Of a stretch of 46,403 nucleotides of DNA, positions 39,256 through 46,403 are shown one piece after another. The stretch comes from Gracilinema caldarium (GTDB lineage: Bacteria; Spirochaetota; Spirochaetia; Treponematales; Breznakiellaceae), in NCBI RefSeq assembly GCF_029265695.1, contig NZ_JAJUHW010000021.1, positions 1 to 46,403 of the forward strand. Direction: 5' to 3'. Within the stretch, counting starts at the first letter, position 1. Each line of letters begins with the position of its first letter. A program made the position numbers and the translations under genes. The notes under the pieces were generated by a model. That model saw only the letters and a program-made list of their open reading frames with translations. It was not told the DNA's origin and made no database searches.

Positions 39256-39288
39256 GCTCTTTCAAAACCCCCTGAGTTTTGAAAGAGC
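39256..39288. repeat. Second hairpin with a TTTCAAAA/TTTTGAAA core
   Basis: GCTCTTTCAAAAC (39256-39268) and GTTTTGAAAGAGC (39276-39288) form a perfect 13-bp stem with a seven-base loop CCCCTGA, the same loop length as the copy at 39163. It lies between the decarboxylase and glnS in convergent orientation. No T run follows on either strand. The rest of this 196-base gap shows nothing I can name. Confidence 0.65.
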
Positions 39289-39357
39289 CTCAATAAGCAG
39301 CCTGCACTGGGGCCAGTCCTGCGGCGAGGCAGGCTGGTCCCCAAACAGCTGGGGTTC

Positions 39358-41112
39358 TTATTCGGCTGATTGTCCGACTACTTTCTTTTCTATCTTTGCC
39401 CAGGTATCCCGCAATCCTACGGTTTTGTTAAATACCGGTTTTGTACCCGCGTTGTCCGGATCCCGGACAAAATATCCAATCCGTTCAAACTGAAATTTTT
39501 CTTCCGGTTTTGTGTCTGCGAGACAGGGTTCCCCATAGGCGGTTTGAATAACCTCGAGGGAGTTCGGATTAATGTTATCCAGGAAGGACCCGCCGGGGGG
39601 TACATCCATGGGCCGTTCAACCGCAAAGAGGTAGTCGTAAAGCCGGACTTCAATCGGGATGGCATGACGGACCGATACCCAGTGAATGGTGCCCTTTACT
39701 TTCCGGTTATCCTGCGCATTGCCGCCCCGTGTTTCGGGGTCATAGGTACAACGAACCGCAGTAATCTGGCCGGTCGCGGGGTCCTTATCAAAGCCGGTAC
39801 AGGTAACGATATAGCCGTAACGGAGCCGCACCGAGTTGCCTGGGTAGAGCCGGAAGTATTTAGGCGGGGGCACTTCCTGGAAATCGTCGGCCTCTATCCA
39901 GAGTTCCCGGCTAAATTGGACTTTTCGGCTCCCAGCAGAGGGGTCCTCGGGATTGTTGACCGCATCCAGCTCTTCTACTTTATCTTCCGGCCAGTTTTCG
40001 ATAATGAGTTTGAGGGGTTTCAGCACCGCCATTACCCGATTGGCCCGCTTATTAAGGTCCTCCCGCAGACAGTGTTCAAGGAGAGCGATATCAACCATGC
40101 TGTCGGTTTTGGCAATACCGATACGGGACATGAAGTCCCGAATTGCCTCAGGGGTGTAGCCCCGGCGGCGGAGACCAGCCAAGGTAGGCATACGGGGATC
40201 GTCCCAGCCGGAAACATATTTTTCGTTAACCAGCTGGAGCAGCCAGCGCTTGGAGAGCACGGTTCTGGTAATATTGAGCCGGGCAAATTCGATCTGGCGG
40301 CTGGGAAATACTTCGCATTCCCGGATAAACCATTCATAAAGGGGGCGATGGATTTCGTACTCCAGAGAACAGAGTGAATGGGTTATACCTTCTTTGGCAT
40401 CCGAAAGGGGATGCTGAAAGTCATACATGGGGTAAATGCACCAGGCATTGCCGACCCGGTAATGGGGTATCCGCCGGATTCGGTACATAACCGGGTCCCG
40501 CATGACCAGGTTTGGATGGGCCATATCAATTTTGGCCCGCAGGGTTTTTGAGCCATCGGGGAATTCACCGGCCCGCATCCGCGCAAAGAGGTCCAGGTTT
40601 TCTTGTACCGAACGGTTGCGGTAGGGGCTGTCTTTTCCCGGAGGGGTATGGGTGATGTTATTTTTATCTGCTACCGCGGTCCCCCGGTACACCCGGATTT
40701 CCTCTTCCGAGAGGTCATCCACATAGGCCTTGCCCTTCTTTATCAGTTTAACCGCCAGTTCATAAAGGTATTCATAGTAGTCCGAGGCATAGTATTCCCG
40801 GTCTTCCCAATCGTACCCAAGCCATTTAATGTCCCGTTTGATAGCTTCGACATAGGACATGTCTTCTTTTTCTGGATTGGTGTCATCGAATCGAAGGTTG
40901 GTTTTTCCGCCGAATTTTTGGGCCATGGAGAAATCGACACTAATGGCCTTTGCATGTCCGATATGGAGCCATCCATTTGGTTCCGGCGGAAAGCGGGTAT
41001 GAACATGGTCATATCGGCCGCTTTTGAGGTCCTCCGCAATGGCTTCGCTGATGAAATCGGTTGATTCCGGCTTTACATTTTCGTTGTCCGCTGCACTGGC
41101 TGTGGTTTCCAT
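39358..41112 (-). CDS. glnS: Glutaminyl-tRNA synthetase
   Basis: A 584-residue class I synthetase charging tRNA-Gln directly. Motifs: [17 protein letters not shown] (HIGH, residues 50-53), [20 protein letters not shown]-like [33 protein letters not shown] and VLSKRWL (KMSKS equivalent). The C-terminal anticodon-binding beta barrels include [14 protein letters not shown] and [11 protein letters not shown]. Length is slightly above the E. coli enzyme (554). AAGGAG is well placed before the ATG. Having GlnRS suggests tRNA-Gln need not be made by the amidotransferase route. Confidence 0.97.
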   Translation of the reverse strand: METTASAADNENVKPESTDFISEAIAEDLKSGRYDHVHTRFPPEPNGWLHIGHAKAISVDFSMAQKFGGKTNLRFDDTNPEKEDMSYVEAIKRDIKWLGYDWEDREYYASDYYEYLYELAVKLIKKGKAYVDDLSEEEIRVYRGTAVADKNNITHTPPGKDSPYRNRSVQENLDLFARMRAGEFPDGSKTLRAKIDMAHPNLVMRDPVMYRIRRIPHYRVGNAWCIYPMYDFQHPLSDAKEGITHSLCSLEYEIHRPLYEWFIRECEVFPSRQIEFARLNITRTVLSKRWLLQLVNEKYVSGWDDPRMPTLAGLRRRGYTPEAIRDFMSRIGIAKTDSMVDIALLEHCLREDLNKRANRVMAVLKPLKLIIENWPEDKVEELDAVNNPEDPSAGSRKVQFSRELWIEADDFQEVPPPKYFRLYPGNSVRLRYGYIVTCTGFDKDPATGQITAVRCTYDPETRGGNAQDNRKVKGTIHWVSVRHAIPIEVRLYDYLFAVERPMDVPPGGSFLDNINPNSLEVIQTAYGEPCLADTKPEEKFQFERIGYFVRDPDNAGTKPVFNKTVGLRDTWAKIEKKVVGQSAE

Positions 41113-41179
41113 TGATACTCCTTCCGCACTTCAGGGGTGCGGTAGCTACATAATGCTCAAGAATGGGTTGGCCGGTCAA

Positions 41180-41212
41180 GCCTTGCCGGCACTGGCGGGG
41201 GAGCGGATGGGG
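41180..41212. repeat. 33-bp direct repeat, left copy
   Basis: The 33 bases starting GCCTTGCCGGCACTGGCGGG and ending GGATGGGG are identical to 41439-41471, 259 bases away. The match stops at both edges. The pair brackets a large palindrome. Confidence 0.8.
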
Positions 41213-41233
41213 CGGTAAGCCTTGAACGAAGCG

Positions 41234-41352
41234 GTTTTCTCTGGCGGCGCAGCATATCCTGGGGGTCCTGCCGGAAGAAAAAGCGGGGACCCCTTTATCC
41301 CCATTTTTCCTTCCGTCACCCCCCGTAGCAGTTCCGTGCCGCCAGAGAAAAC
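41234..41352. repeat. 119-bp imperfect palindrome (foldback structure)
   Basis: Outer arms GTTTTCTCTGGCGGC (41234-41248) and GCCGCCAGAGAAAAC (41338-41352) are perfect complements. Moving inward, GGGGG (41261-41265) pairs with CCCCC (within 41319-41324), CGGAAG (41272-41277) with CTTCCG (41310-41315), AAAAA (41278-41282) with TTTTT (41304-41308), and GGGGA (41285-41289) with TCCCC (41298-41302). The whole would fold into one long hairpin. No coding frame is convincing in this 414-base gap (41113-41526). It lies between the divergent glnS and bcp starts. A second inverted pair, GCTCCCCCGCTAG and the right direct repeat's CTGGCGGGGGAGC, matches at 12 of 13 positions. Confidence 0.75.
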
Positions 41353-41438
41353 ACAGGATCTATGAAAGTTGCCAGGGTCGGCTCCCCCGCTAGCCTTTAA
41401 CATAATAAGATCTGTTGTCGGCGAAGCTTGCACAAAAG

Positions 41439-41471
41439 GCCTTGCCGGCACTGGCGGGGGAGCGGATGGGG
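41439..41471. repeat. 33-bp direct repeat, right copy
   Basis: This copy is identical to 41180-41212. It lies 56 bases upstream of the peroxiredoxin start codon, so it would be within or close to that gene's promoter or leader. Confidence 0.8.
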
Positions 41472-41526
41472 TTATTTGCCTGGAACAGCAGGGTTTCAGT
41501 ATTTTAACAGAAGAGGAGAAACGACC

Positions 41527-41982
41527 ATGCTGCAAATTGGCGACAAGATGCCTACTTTTGAACTGCCGGATCAGGAGGGAAAACTGGTAAAATCATCGGA
41601 TTTTGCAGGGAAACCTCTGGTTGTATATTTTTATCCCAAGGATGACACACCTGGGTGCACCAAAGAAGCCTGTTCTTTCCGGGATTCTTTTAAAGAGTTT
41701 AAAGATCGGGGAATTACGGTTATCGGAATCAGCGCAGATACGGCCCAAGCCCACGGTAAATTTGCATCAAAATATAATCTTCCTTTTGTTCTCTTATCAG
41801 ACCCGGACAAATCGGTCATTAAAGCCTTTGGAGCCTGGGGAGAGAAAAAAATGTATGGAAAAAGCTACGAGGGAATAATACGGAGTACTTTTGTTATCGA
41901 TGCAGAAGGAAAGGTGAAAAAAGTATTCCCCAAGGTAAAACCGGAAGACCATGCGCAGGAGGTTCTGGCAGCCTTAGGATGA
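41527..41982 (+). CDS. bcp: Bcp/PrxQ-type peroxiredoxin
   Basis: A 151-residue thiol peroxidase that reduces hydrogen and organic peroxides using thioredoxin. It starts [19 protein letters not shown] and has [16 protein letters not shown] with peroxidatic Cys44 and the resolving Cys49 five residues later, the classic atypical two-Cys PrxQ arrangement. [20 protein letters not shown] and [12 protein letters not shown] are also typical. GAGGAGA lies eight bases before ATG 41527. An upstream extension to 41428 is only open frame through the repeat. Confidence 0.95.
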   Translation: MLQIGDKMPTFELPDQEGKLVKSSDFAGKPLVVYFYPKDDTPGCTKEACSFRDSFKEFKDRGITVIGISADTAQAHGKFASKYNLPFVLLSDPDKSVIKAFGAWGEKKMYGKSYEGIIRSTFVIDAEGKVKKVFPKVKPEDHAQEVLAALG

Positions 41983-42017
41983 GCCGATTATAAATTTGCT
42001 TTTATCCGAGCGGTCAT

Positions 42018-42023
42018 TATAAT
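42018..42023 (+). promoter_or_regulatory. Consensus -10 box directly before the chemotaxis receptor gene
   Basis: TATAAT ends six bases before the ATG at 42030, with TTGCTT 16 bases upstream of it as a partial -35. Transcription would begin at the start codon. No Shine-Dalgarno sequence is present. A GCCGATTA sequence about 35 bases upstream resembles a sigma-28 -10 but lacks the matching -35. Confidence 0.5.
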
Positions 42024-42029
42024 CAATAT

Positions 42030-43928
42030 ATGACCGTTCGTAAGTTAACCTTCCGGATCCTCGCTGCTACCTTTTTAAGTATTTACGCATCAATTTTTGC
42101 CTATTCATTGCTGCTTCCCACTATTCTGGTTCAGAATTGGGAAAATATGGTTGAGTTTTGGATAAAGATGTTTGTGGTGGTCAATGTTATCGGCCCCCTC
42201 GCAACAGCATTGGTATATGTTATTTACAAACCGGTGGCAAAGGTGCTTCTCCTGGGGGAACAGAATCGCGAACCAAGCGCAGCGGAAATAGATAAAGCGG
42301 AACGGGCATTTAAGTCGATAGAGGGCTTTTTATTTTTTATTGGAGCAAGCGCCTATCTTGCAGGGGCACTATTAAATATAGGCCTTGATTTTATGCGTAA
42401 AATCCCCATCGATACCACCTATTGGACGTACCGTATTGTGCTTGCCATAAGCTTTGGAATCATCAATGGAATTGTAACTGCCCGCATGGTCAATTTGGCG
42501 TGGATAGAAGCAAAACACCGGATGAACATTACCATTATTGATGATAAGAGAAAGCCAGCTTCTACCATTGTAAAGCTTGGGCTCCCGGTTTTACTGCTCC
42601 TCTTGGTTGTCATCATTTTTGCCAGCGCTGCTATCCTGTATTACTCCTATTGCTGTATCAAGACACCAGAATTGCTTTCCCATTCTGTCATTACTGCCCA
42701 TTTTTTAAAAACCTTTGGATTGCTAGCTCTCATCAGTATCGGTATTTTGTTTACCCTATTGGTAGAAAACCAAGCCCATATCCATCATTTGCAACAGCAG
42801 ATTACAAGCCTTTCCCAGGGATCGATGGACCTTACCAAACGGGTGTATATCATCAGCTTTGACGATATCGGCTTTATGACTGCGGGTTTTAACCGGATAC
42901 TTTCCCAGCTTCAGGAAAGTTTTAGACTGCTCAAGACATCGGAAGCTACGGTATTAGAGACCGGGGAACAAACCCAAAACCTCATTATCAATTCTAAAAG
43001 CGAAGCTGAGCATATTTCAGGAATGATTGCGGATGTAGAGGACAGTGAAAAAACCGAGGAAACGGTTATTCATGAGCTCGTTTCCAGTTTTGAGACCCTT
43101 ACGGCTAATATCCACAAGACATTGGATAAATCCAGGGAACAAAATTCATTTATTGAACAGCTTTCCAATACACTTAAAACCATGATTCAGTCCTTTACGG
43201 ACATGAGCAGCCGTGCTGTGTCTGCGGCGACCAGTTTCCGTGAATTAACGACTACCATTGCAGAGGGGGAAAAGGGGGTTGGGGAGCTTGTTGCTGCAAA
43301 CCGATCAATGATTGAGGCGAACTCTAAAATACGGGAAATGACATCCCGTATCATGAACATCTCAGCCCAATCTAACCTGCTGGCTATGAATGCCGCCATA
43401 GAAGCAGCCCATGCAGGAGAAGCAGGGAAAGGCTTTGCAGTGGTGGCCGATGAAGTTCGAAAATTGTCTGCCAGTTCCGCGGTAACCGCCCGGGATATTG
43501 ATGAATATGTAAAGCAAATTCTCCAAAAAAACCAGATTGTGGAAACCCTGAACGAAAAGACTGCCAAGGTTTTTTCTGGACTCCTTGTAGAATTGAATAC
43601 CGCGCTGCAAGGCATGGACCACATTGCACAGGCAGCACAAGAAGAAACACAGGACGCCGAAAGAAGCGTGCAAGAGCTAGACCGGCTTCTTGTTATGACC
43701 GAAGAAATGAAGCAGGATACGAATGCTATCGAAAATACCTATCAGACGGTCACGGATAAATTATCCAACCTTTCGAGTATCCTGGCCAGAATGTCCGAGA
43801 TTAACATCAACATGATTAAAGGCATGAATACAATTATGAATCTTTTTGCGGAGCTCGGCACTTCGTATAATTCAACCTTTACTGCCATCGAAAGCTTAGA
43901 TAAGGCCATGGCACCCTATACGGTATAA
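42030..43928 (+). CDS. Methyl-accepting chemotaxis protein with six-helix membrane domain
   Basis: A 632-residue receptor. Six membrane helices are predicted (about 8-30, 45-68, 98-120, 133-155, 188-213, 226-248), with no sizeable periplasmic sensor domain. A HAMP-like region (about 250-305) precedes a long helical signalling domain whose tip is NISAQSNLLAMNAAIEAAHAGEAGKGFAVVADEVRKL (about 445-482). The C-terminus lacks a CheR-binding pentapeptide. Such a topology suggests sensing of membrane or internal signals. The start codon has no ribosome-binding site and a TATAAT six bases upstream. Confidence 0.93.
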   Translation: MTVRKLTFRILAATFLSIYASIFAYSLLLPTILVQNWENMVEFWIKMFVVVNVIGPLATALVYVIYKPVAKVLLLGEQNREPSAAEIDKAERAFKSIEGFLFFIGASAYLAGALLNIGLDFMRKIPIDTTYWTYRIVLAISFGIINGIVTARMVNLAWIEAKHRMNITIIDDKRKPASTIVKLGLPVLLLLLVVIIFASAAILYYSYCCIKTPELLSHSVITAHFLKTFGLLALISIGILFTLLVENQAHIHHLQQQITSLSQGSMDLTKRVYIISFDDIGFMTAGFNRILSQLQESFRLLKTSEATVLETGEQTQNLIINSKSEAEHISGMIADVEDSEKTEETVIHELVSSFETLTANIHKTLDKSREQNSFIEQLSNTLKTMIQSFTDMSSRAVSAATSFRELTTTIAEGEKGVGELVAANRSMIEANSKIREMTSRIMNISAQSNLLAMNAAIEAAHAGEAGKGFAVVADEVRKLSASSAVTARDIDEYVKQILQKNQIVETLNEKTAKVFSGLLVELNTALQGMDHIAQAAQEETQDAERSVQELDRLLVMTEEMKQDTNAIENTYQTVTDKLSNLSSILARMSEININMIKGMNTIMNLFAELGTSYNSTFTAIESLDKAMAPYTV

Positions 43929-43982
43929 CAGAAAAAAGTTATAGCCTTCATGGGAAGGCGGCAACAAACAAAACCGCTACAT

Positions 43983-44549
43983 TTAAAAAGAGGCGAGAAA
44001 GCAAATCCCGATTAGCAGATACACCTTTACGAGATTGAGATCCCCTGTATCCTGCAAGAGAGGAAGCTTGCTGCTATACCACCAGAAAAGACCAATTTGA
44101 CTGTCGATCCGGAAGGTATATTCAATAAAGTCGTTCTTATGGCTCTGGGCGCCAAAAAGAAGATAAGCTAATTCCCCAAGTATATTGATGAACACCTTTA
44201 TGGCTTGATCATAAAGACCAGCCTCCATGGCTTCCACAAAACGGGGTATTCTCATAAGTAATTTTTCTTTATGAGCCTCGTCAGCCTTTTCCACCCATGT
44301 TTTATGAATGAGAAGTTCCACATTGTTGCGGAAATGTACGAGGATCCGTTTTATGACTATATTGGCCTGGGTATCGTTCAAAGCCTGATTAAAATCGTTT
44401 TCAATTCCAAGAAGCCGGGCAAATTGCTGTTCGTCCGGGAAGCCTGCAGACCTCGGGGCTCCCACTCCCGTTGCGGGAAACAATCGTTCAGCTAATTCCC
44501 TGTACTCAGCGGGGATCACATCATCAATCGTCATCATCGTGGAGCTCAT
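43983..44549 (-). CDS. Conserved-looking protein with hydrophobic C-terminus, function unknown
   Basis: A protein of about 188 residues if started at ATG 44549 (MSSTMMTIDDVIPAEYRELAERLFP). A longer frame back to 44654 adds 35 residues that look un-coding. The body is largely helical (FNQALNDTQANIVIKRILVHFRNNVELLIHKTWVEKADEAHK, FVEAMEAGLYDQAIKVFINILGELAYLLFG). The last 15 residues (VKVYLLIGICFLASF) form a hydrophobic tail. I do not recognise a family. No clear ribosome-binding site is seen. It is convergent with the chemotaxis receptor gene, 54 bases apart. Confidence 0.65.
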   Translation of the reverse strand: MSSTMMTIDDVIPAEYRELAERLFPATGVGAPRSAGFPDEQQFARLLGIENDFNQALNDTQANIVIKRILVHFRNNVELLIHKTWVEKADEAHKEKLLMRIPRFVEAMEAGLYDQAIKVFINILGELAYLLFGAQSHKNDFIEYTFRIDSQIGLFWWYSSKLPLLQDTGDLNLVKVYLLIGICFLASF

Positions 44550-44745
44550 AGTGGTACCATGCTGCTTAATTGAAAAAGTGTCAATACCTGGCAAGCAATA
44601 GAAAGATACGGAGTTTCCGCGACAACCCCTCATTAAGGGAAGTATACTTTTCACTAGAACAGCCTGCTAAAACAGCCTGCTCCTCTTGCAGTTGTTTCGC
44701 GAGAAGATTAAAATTCCCATAGACCTACAGCTACAGGAGGTTTGT

Positions 44746-44856
44746 ATGAAGTCATCGGATCATCCCAAACGGGAGGAAAAAAAGAAACCCCAGAAAACCC
44801 TAAAGGAAAAACGGGAAGAGAAAAAAGCTAAGAAGGAACAGAAATCCCAAGAATAA
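44746..44856 (+). CDS. Lys/Glu-rich 36-residue microprotein
   Basis: A short gene of 37 codons including the stop, starting MKSSDHPKREEKKKPQKTL. About half of the residues are Lys and a quarter Glu/Asp/Gln, so it is highly charged and probably unstructured or a single helix. ACAGGAGG lies five bases before the ATG, one of the best ribosome-binding sites in the window. A stem-loop follows 11 bases after the stop. The surrounding sequence has no competing frame. Function is unknown; a nucleic-acid or ribosome-associated role is only a guess from charge. Confidence 0.7.
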   Translation: MKSSDHPKREEKKKPQKTLKEKREEKKAKKEQKSQE

Positions 44857-44867
44857 ACTATCGTATC

Positions 44868-44898
44868 GGGCTAATCGAATTGAGGTTTCGGTTAGCCC
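44868..44898 (+). terminator. Terminator-like hairpin after the microprotein gene
   Basis: GGGCTAATCGAA (44868-44879) pairs over its full 12 bases (one G-U) with TTCGGTTAGCCC (44887-44898). The tail TTCGATTTCACTGTTTT is only moderately T-rich, so termination may be partial. Confidence 0.6.
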
Positions 44899-44912
44899 TT
44901 CGATTTCACTGT

Positions 44913-44938
44913 TTTATCTATATAATTTTATAGATAAA
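44913..44938. promoter_or_regulatory. AT-rich perfect palindrome upstream of the rnf promoter
   Basis: TTTATCTATA (44913-44922) and TATAGATAAA (44929-44938) are perfect 10-bp complements around TAATTT. The element ends 12 bases before the -35 box of the rnfC promoter, a typical place for an activator or repressor. Confidence 0.5.
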
Positions 44939-44950
44939 GTCATAAACTGC

Positions 44951-44979
44951 TTGACGCACCCCTCAATAGGGAATATCAT
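44951..44979 (+). promoter_or_regulatory. Sigma-70 promoter of the rnf operon
   Basis: TTGACG (44951-44956), an exact 17-base spacer and TATCAT (44974-44979) match the consensus at five of six positions each. The start would be near 44986, leaving a leader of about 89 bases before the rnfC ATG. Confidence 0.75.
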
Positions 44980-45074
44980 ATCTTTACTATACAGCATTAA
45001 ATCACGCACACTTTTCCAAATCCGAAGGGTCCAAGCTATTTCCAGCTCATGGTCCAGCATAAGGAGGGCCTTAT

Positions 45075-46403
45075 ATGGCCATTAAGACGTTTAAGGGCGG
45101 CATACATCCGCCTGAGCGAAAGGCAGCCACTACCGGCAAGGTCATTGAACGTATCGCTCAACCCAAACAGGTAGTGATTCCCATCAACCAGCATTTCGGA
45201 GCTCCGAACAAAGCCCTGGTGCAAGTAGGGGATTCGGTAAAAAAGGGACAAAAAATCGCCGACGGGGCAGCCCCGGGGCCGATGACTGTCCCCGTCCATG
45301 CATCTATCGCGGGGGTGGTTAAAAAAATTGAACCCCGCACCCAGTCCAACAATCTGGATGGTCTATGCGTCATTATCGAAGCCAATGGTACCGACGAAAC
45401 CGATTTTATGCCTCCCCTGGATGCTTTTTCCTGTACTAAGGAAGAAGCCATCACGAGGATTCGCGAAGCAGGACTCGTCGGTATGGGCGGCGCAGGATTC
45501 CCAGTTCATGTAAAACTAAATCCGCCGCCAAACAAACCCATTGATATAGTTATTGCTAACGGAGCAGAATGCGAACCTTATCTTACCATCGATGAAGCAA
45601 CCATGATTGAGTTCCCCCACCTTGTGGTGGAGGGCTTAGCGATCGTCATGAAAATTGTGGGTGTCTCGAAGGGTGTCATCGGCCTGGAAAACAACAAGGC
45701 CCGTGCATTGGGAGCTCTGGAAAAGGCGATTGCCGAACATAGCCATGGTTTTGACATTTCGGTCCAGCTCTTAAAAACCAAATACCCGCAGGGGGGTGAA
45801 AAAATGCTCATTACCGCCATCACCGGCAAGGAAGTTCCCTCCGGCGGGCTCCCTATGGATGTGGGGGTGGTGGTTCAAAACGTCGGCACCCTTAAGGCAA
45901 TCGCCGAATCATTTATTGAAGGGAAGCCTCTTATAGAGCGGGGACTCACCGTTACCGGCGGCGCATGCAAGACCCCTAAAGACATTATTGCTCCGATTGG
46001 GACCGTATTGTCAGAAATTCCAGATTCGGAAGTGGGAATTGATGAACAAAGGGTCGTAAAGACCATTTTCGGCGGTCCGATGATGGGCGTTGCGGTGCCC
46101 CACATGAATATTCCTGTGCAAAAAAATACCTCCGGCGTGGTTCTGATGACCGCCGAAGAGTGGGGCCGGGATACGGACGAGGAAGGCCCCTGCATTCGCT
46201 GCGGACGCTGCATCAAGGCCTGTGCATGCCGGCTATCTCCGGTCATCATGAACAATGCACTAAATGCAGGAGAACTTGAACAGGCTGCAAAAATCGGCCT
46301 TTTGGATTGTATTGAATGCGGGGCCTGTACCTATGTATGTCCCGCCAGAATTCAGTTAGTCCAGCGGTTCCGGGTTGGCAAACAGTTGCTCAGGAACAAA
46401 CGG
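45075..46403 (+). CDS. rnfC: Rnf electron-transport complex subunit C, 3' end cut by window
   Basis: The first 443 codons of RnfC, the NADH-oxidising peripheral subunit of the Rnf ferredoxin:NAD oxidoreductase, which pumps Na+ or H+. It opens MAIKTFKGGIHPPERK, then a glycine-rich NADH/FMN region (GLVGMGGAGFPVHVKL, ANGAECEPYLTIDE, KYPQGGEKMLITAITGKEVPSGGLPMDVGV). Two 4Fe-4S motifs follow: CIRCGRCIKAC and CIECGACTYVCP. In the first cluster the residue after the fourth Cys is Ala where Pro is usual. AAGGAGG is seven bases before the ATG. It is probably the first gene of rnfCDGEAB, the rest lying beyond the window. Confidence 0.95.
   Translation, partial: MAIKTFKGGIHPPERKAATTGKVIERIAQPKQVVIPINQHFGAPNKALVQVGDSVKKGQKIADGAAPGPMTVPVHASIAGVVKKIEPRTQSNNLDGLCVIIEANGTDETDFMPPLDAFSCTKEEAITRIREAGLVGMGGAGFPVHVKLNPPPNKPIDIVIANGAECEPYLTIDEATMIEFPHLVVEGLAIVMKIVGVSKGVIGLENNKARALGALEKAIAEHSHGFDISVQLLKTKYPQGGEKMLITAITGKEVPSGGLPMDVGVVVQNVGTLKAIAESFIEGKPLIERGLTVTGGACKTPKDIIAPIGTVLSEIPDSEVGIDEQRVVKTIFGGPMMGVAVPHMNIPVQKNTSGVVLMTAEEWGRDTDEEGPCIRCGRCIKACACRLSPVIMNNALNAGELEQAAKIGLLDCIECGACTYVCPARIQLVQRFRVGKQLLRNKR

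Noticed and set aside
39370-40377. A 335-codon plus-strand frame opposite glnS
   Set aside because: It is the antisense of conserved GlnRS sequence, with no recognisable protein features.
41428-41526. An N-terminal extension of the peroxiredoxin by 33 codons
   Set aside because: It translates the 33-bp repeat, lacks a ribosome-binding site, and the ATG at 41527 gives the family's normal length and Cys44 position.
41985-41992. Sigma-28 (flagellar) promoter before the chemotaxis receptor
   Set aside because: GCCGATTA resembles the -10 but there is no TAAA at the required distance; the TATAAT at 42018 is a better explanation.

Overview
The window reads as chromosomal DNA of a spirochaete of the Treponema lineage. 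The evidence is the pyrophosphate-dependent phosphofructokinase, an archaeal-type UMP kinase, a direct glutaminyl-tRNA synthetase, and many secreted or lipid-anchored proteins of kinds common in treponemes (FecR, PEGA, LPP20-like, TIG). The order cyclic-nucleotide-binding protein / murB / cysS / ECF sigma factor also matches, from memory, the order around TP0089-TP0092 of Treponema pallidum. Base composition looks close to half G+C, higher than T. pallidum's hosts-of-origin relatives such as T. denticola, so a free-living or insect-gut treponeme is plausible; the species cannot be named from sequence alone. I see no rRNA, tRNA, CRISPR array, insertion sequence or prophage. The window cuts a gene at each end.

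Layout. 1-2521: an ECF-type vitamin transporter (fused double ATPase, cut at the left edge, then EcfT), a small Cys-containing protein on the other strand, and a thiamine-binding protein; together these resemble the thiamine/HMP (YkoFEDC) uptake module. 2583-6423: a small exported protein behind a near-consensus sigma-54 promoter, an ADP-forming acyl-CoA synthetase and an exported protein. 6498-9888: a FecR/beta-propeller lipoprotein divergent from an HtrA-type protease. 9974-16585 (all minus): a DNA-binding/NifX-like fusion coupled to kbl, a PEGA outer-envelope protein, ferritin and a hybrid histidine kinase. 16667-23262: RadC, a glucosaminidase lipoprotein, two treponemal proteins of unknown role, a phosphoesterase, and a PilZ-TPR pair.

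23252-33121 holds a small exported protein, a tandem cyclic-nucleotide-binding regulator, a FecR protein, murB, and head-to-head with it the plus-strand run cysS - ECF sigma - zinc-finger anti-sigma - exported protein - TIG/transglutaminase-like lipoprotein - UMP kinase. This run looks like one envelope-signalling operon bracketed by housekeeping genes. 33131-41112: an LPP20/outer-membrane protein, a CoA-binding protein, a small barrel-like protein, PPi-PFK, a PLP decarboxylase and GlnRS. 41113-46403: a GC-rich foldback structure, a Bcp peroxiredoxin, a chemotaxis receptor, an unknown protein, an unlisted 36-residue Lys/Glu-rich microprotein, and rnfC, first gene of an Rnf ion-pumping complex, cut at the right edge.

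Most unusual signals: the sigma-54 promoter at 3141-3158; a dispersed palindrome family with four copies (9889, 25436, 34914, 39163); a 119-bp imperfect palindrome (41234-41352) inside exact 33-bp direct repeats; a strong promoter whose -35 lies in a perfect palindrome (25328-25369); consensus -10 boxes six to seven bases before start codons that lack a Shine-Dalgarno sequence (apparent leaderless mRNAs); and a transglutaminase-like lipoprotein that has lost its catalytic cysteine.
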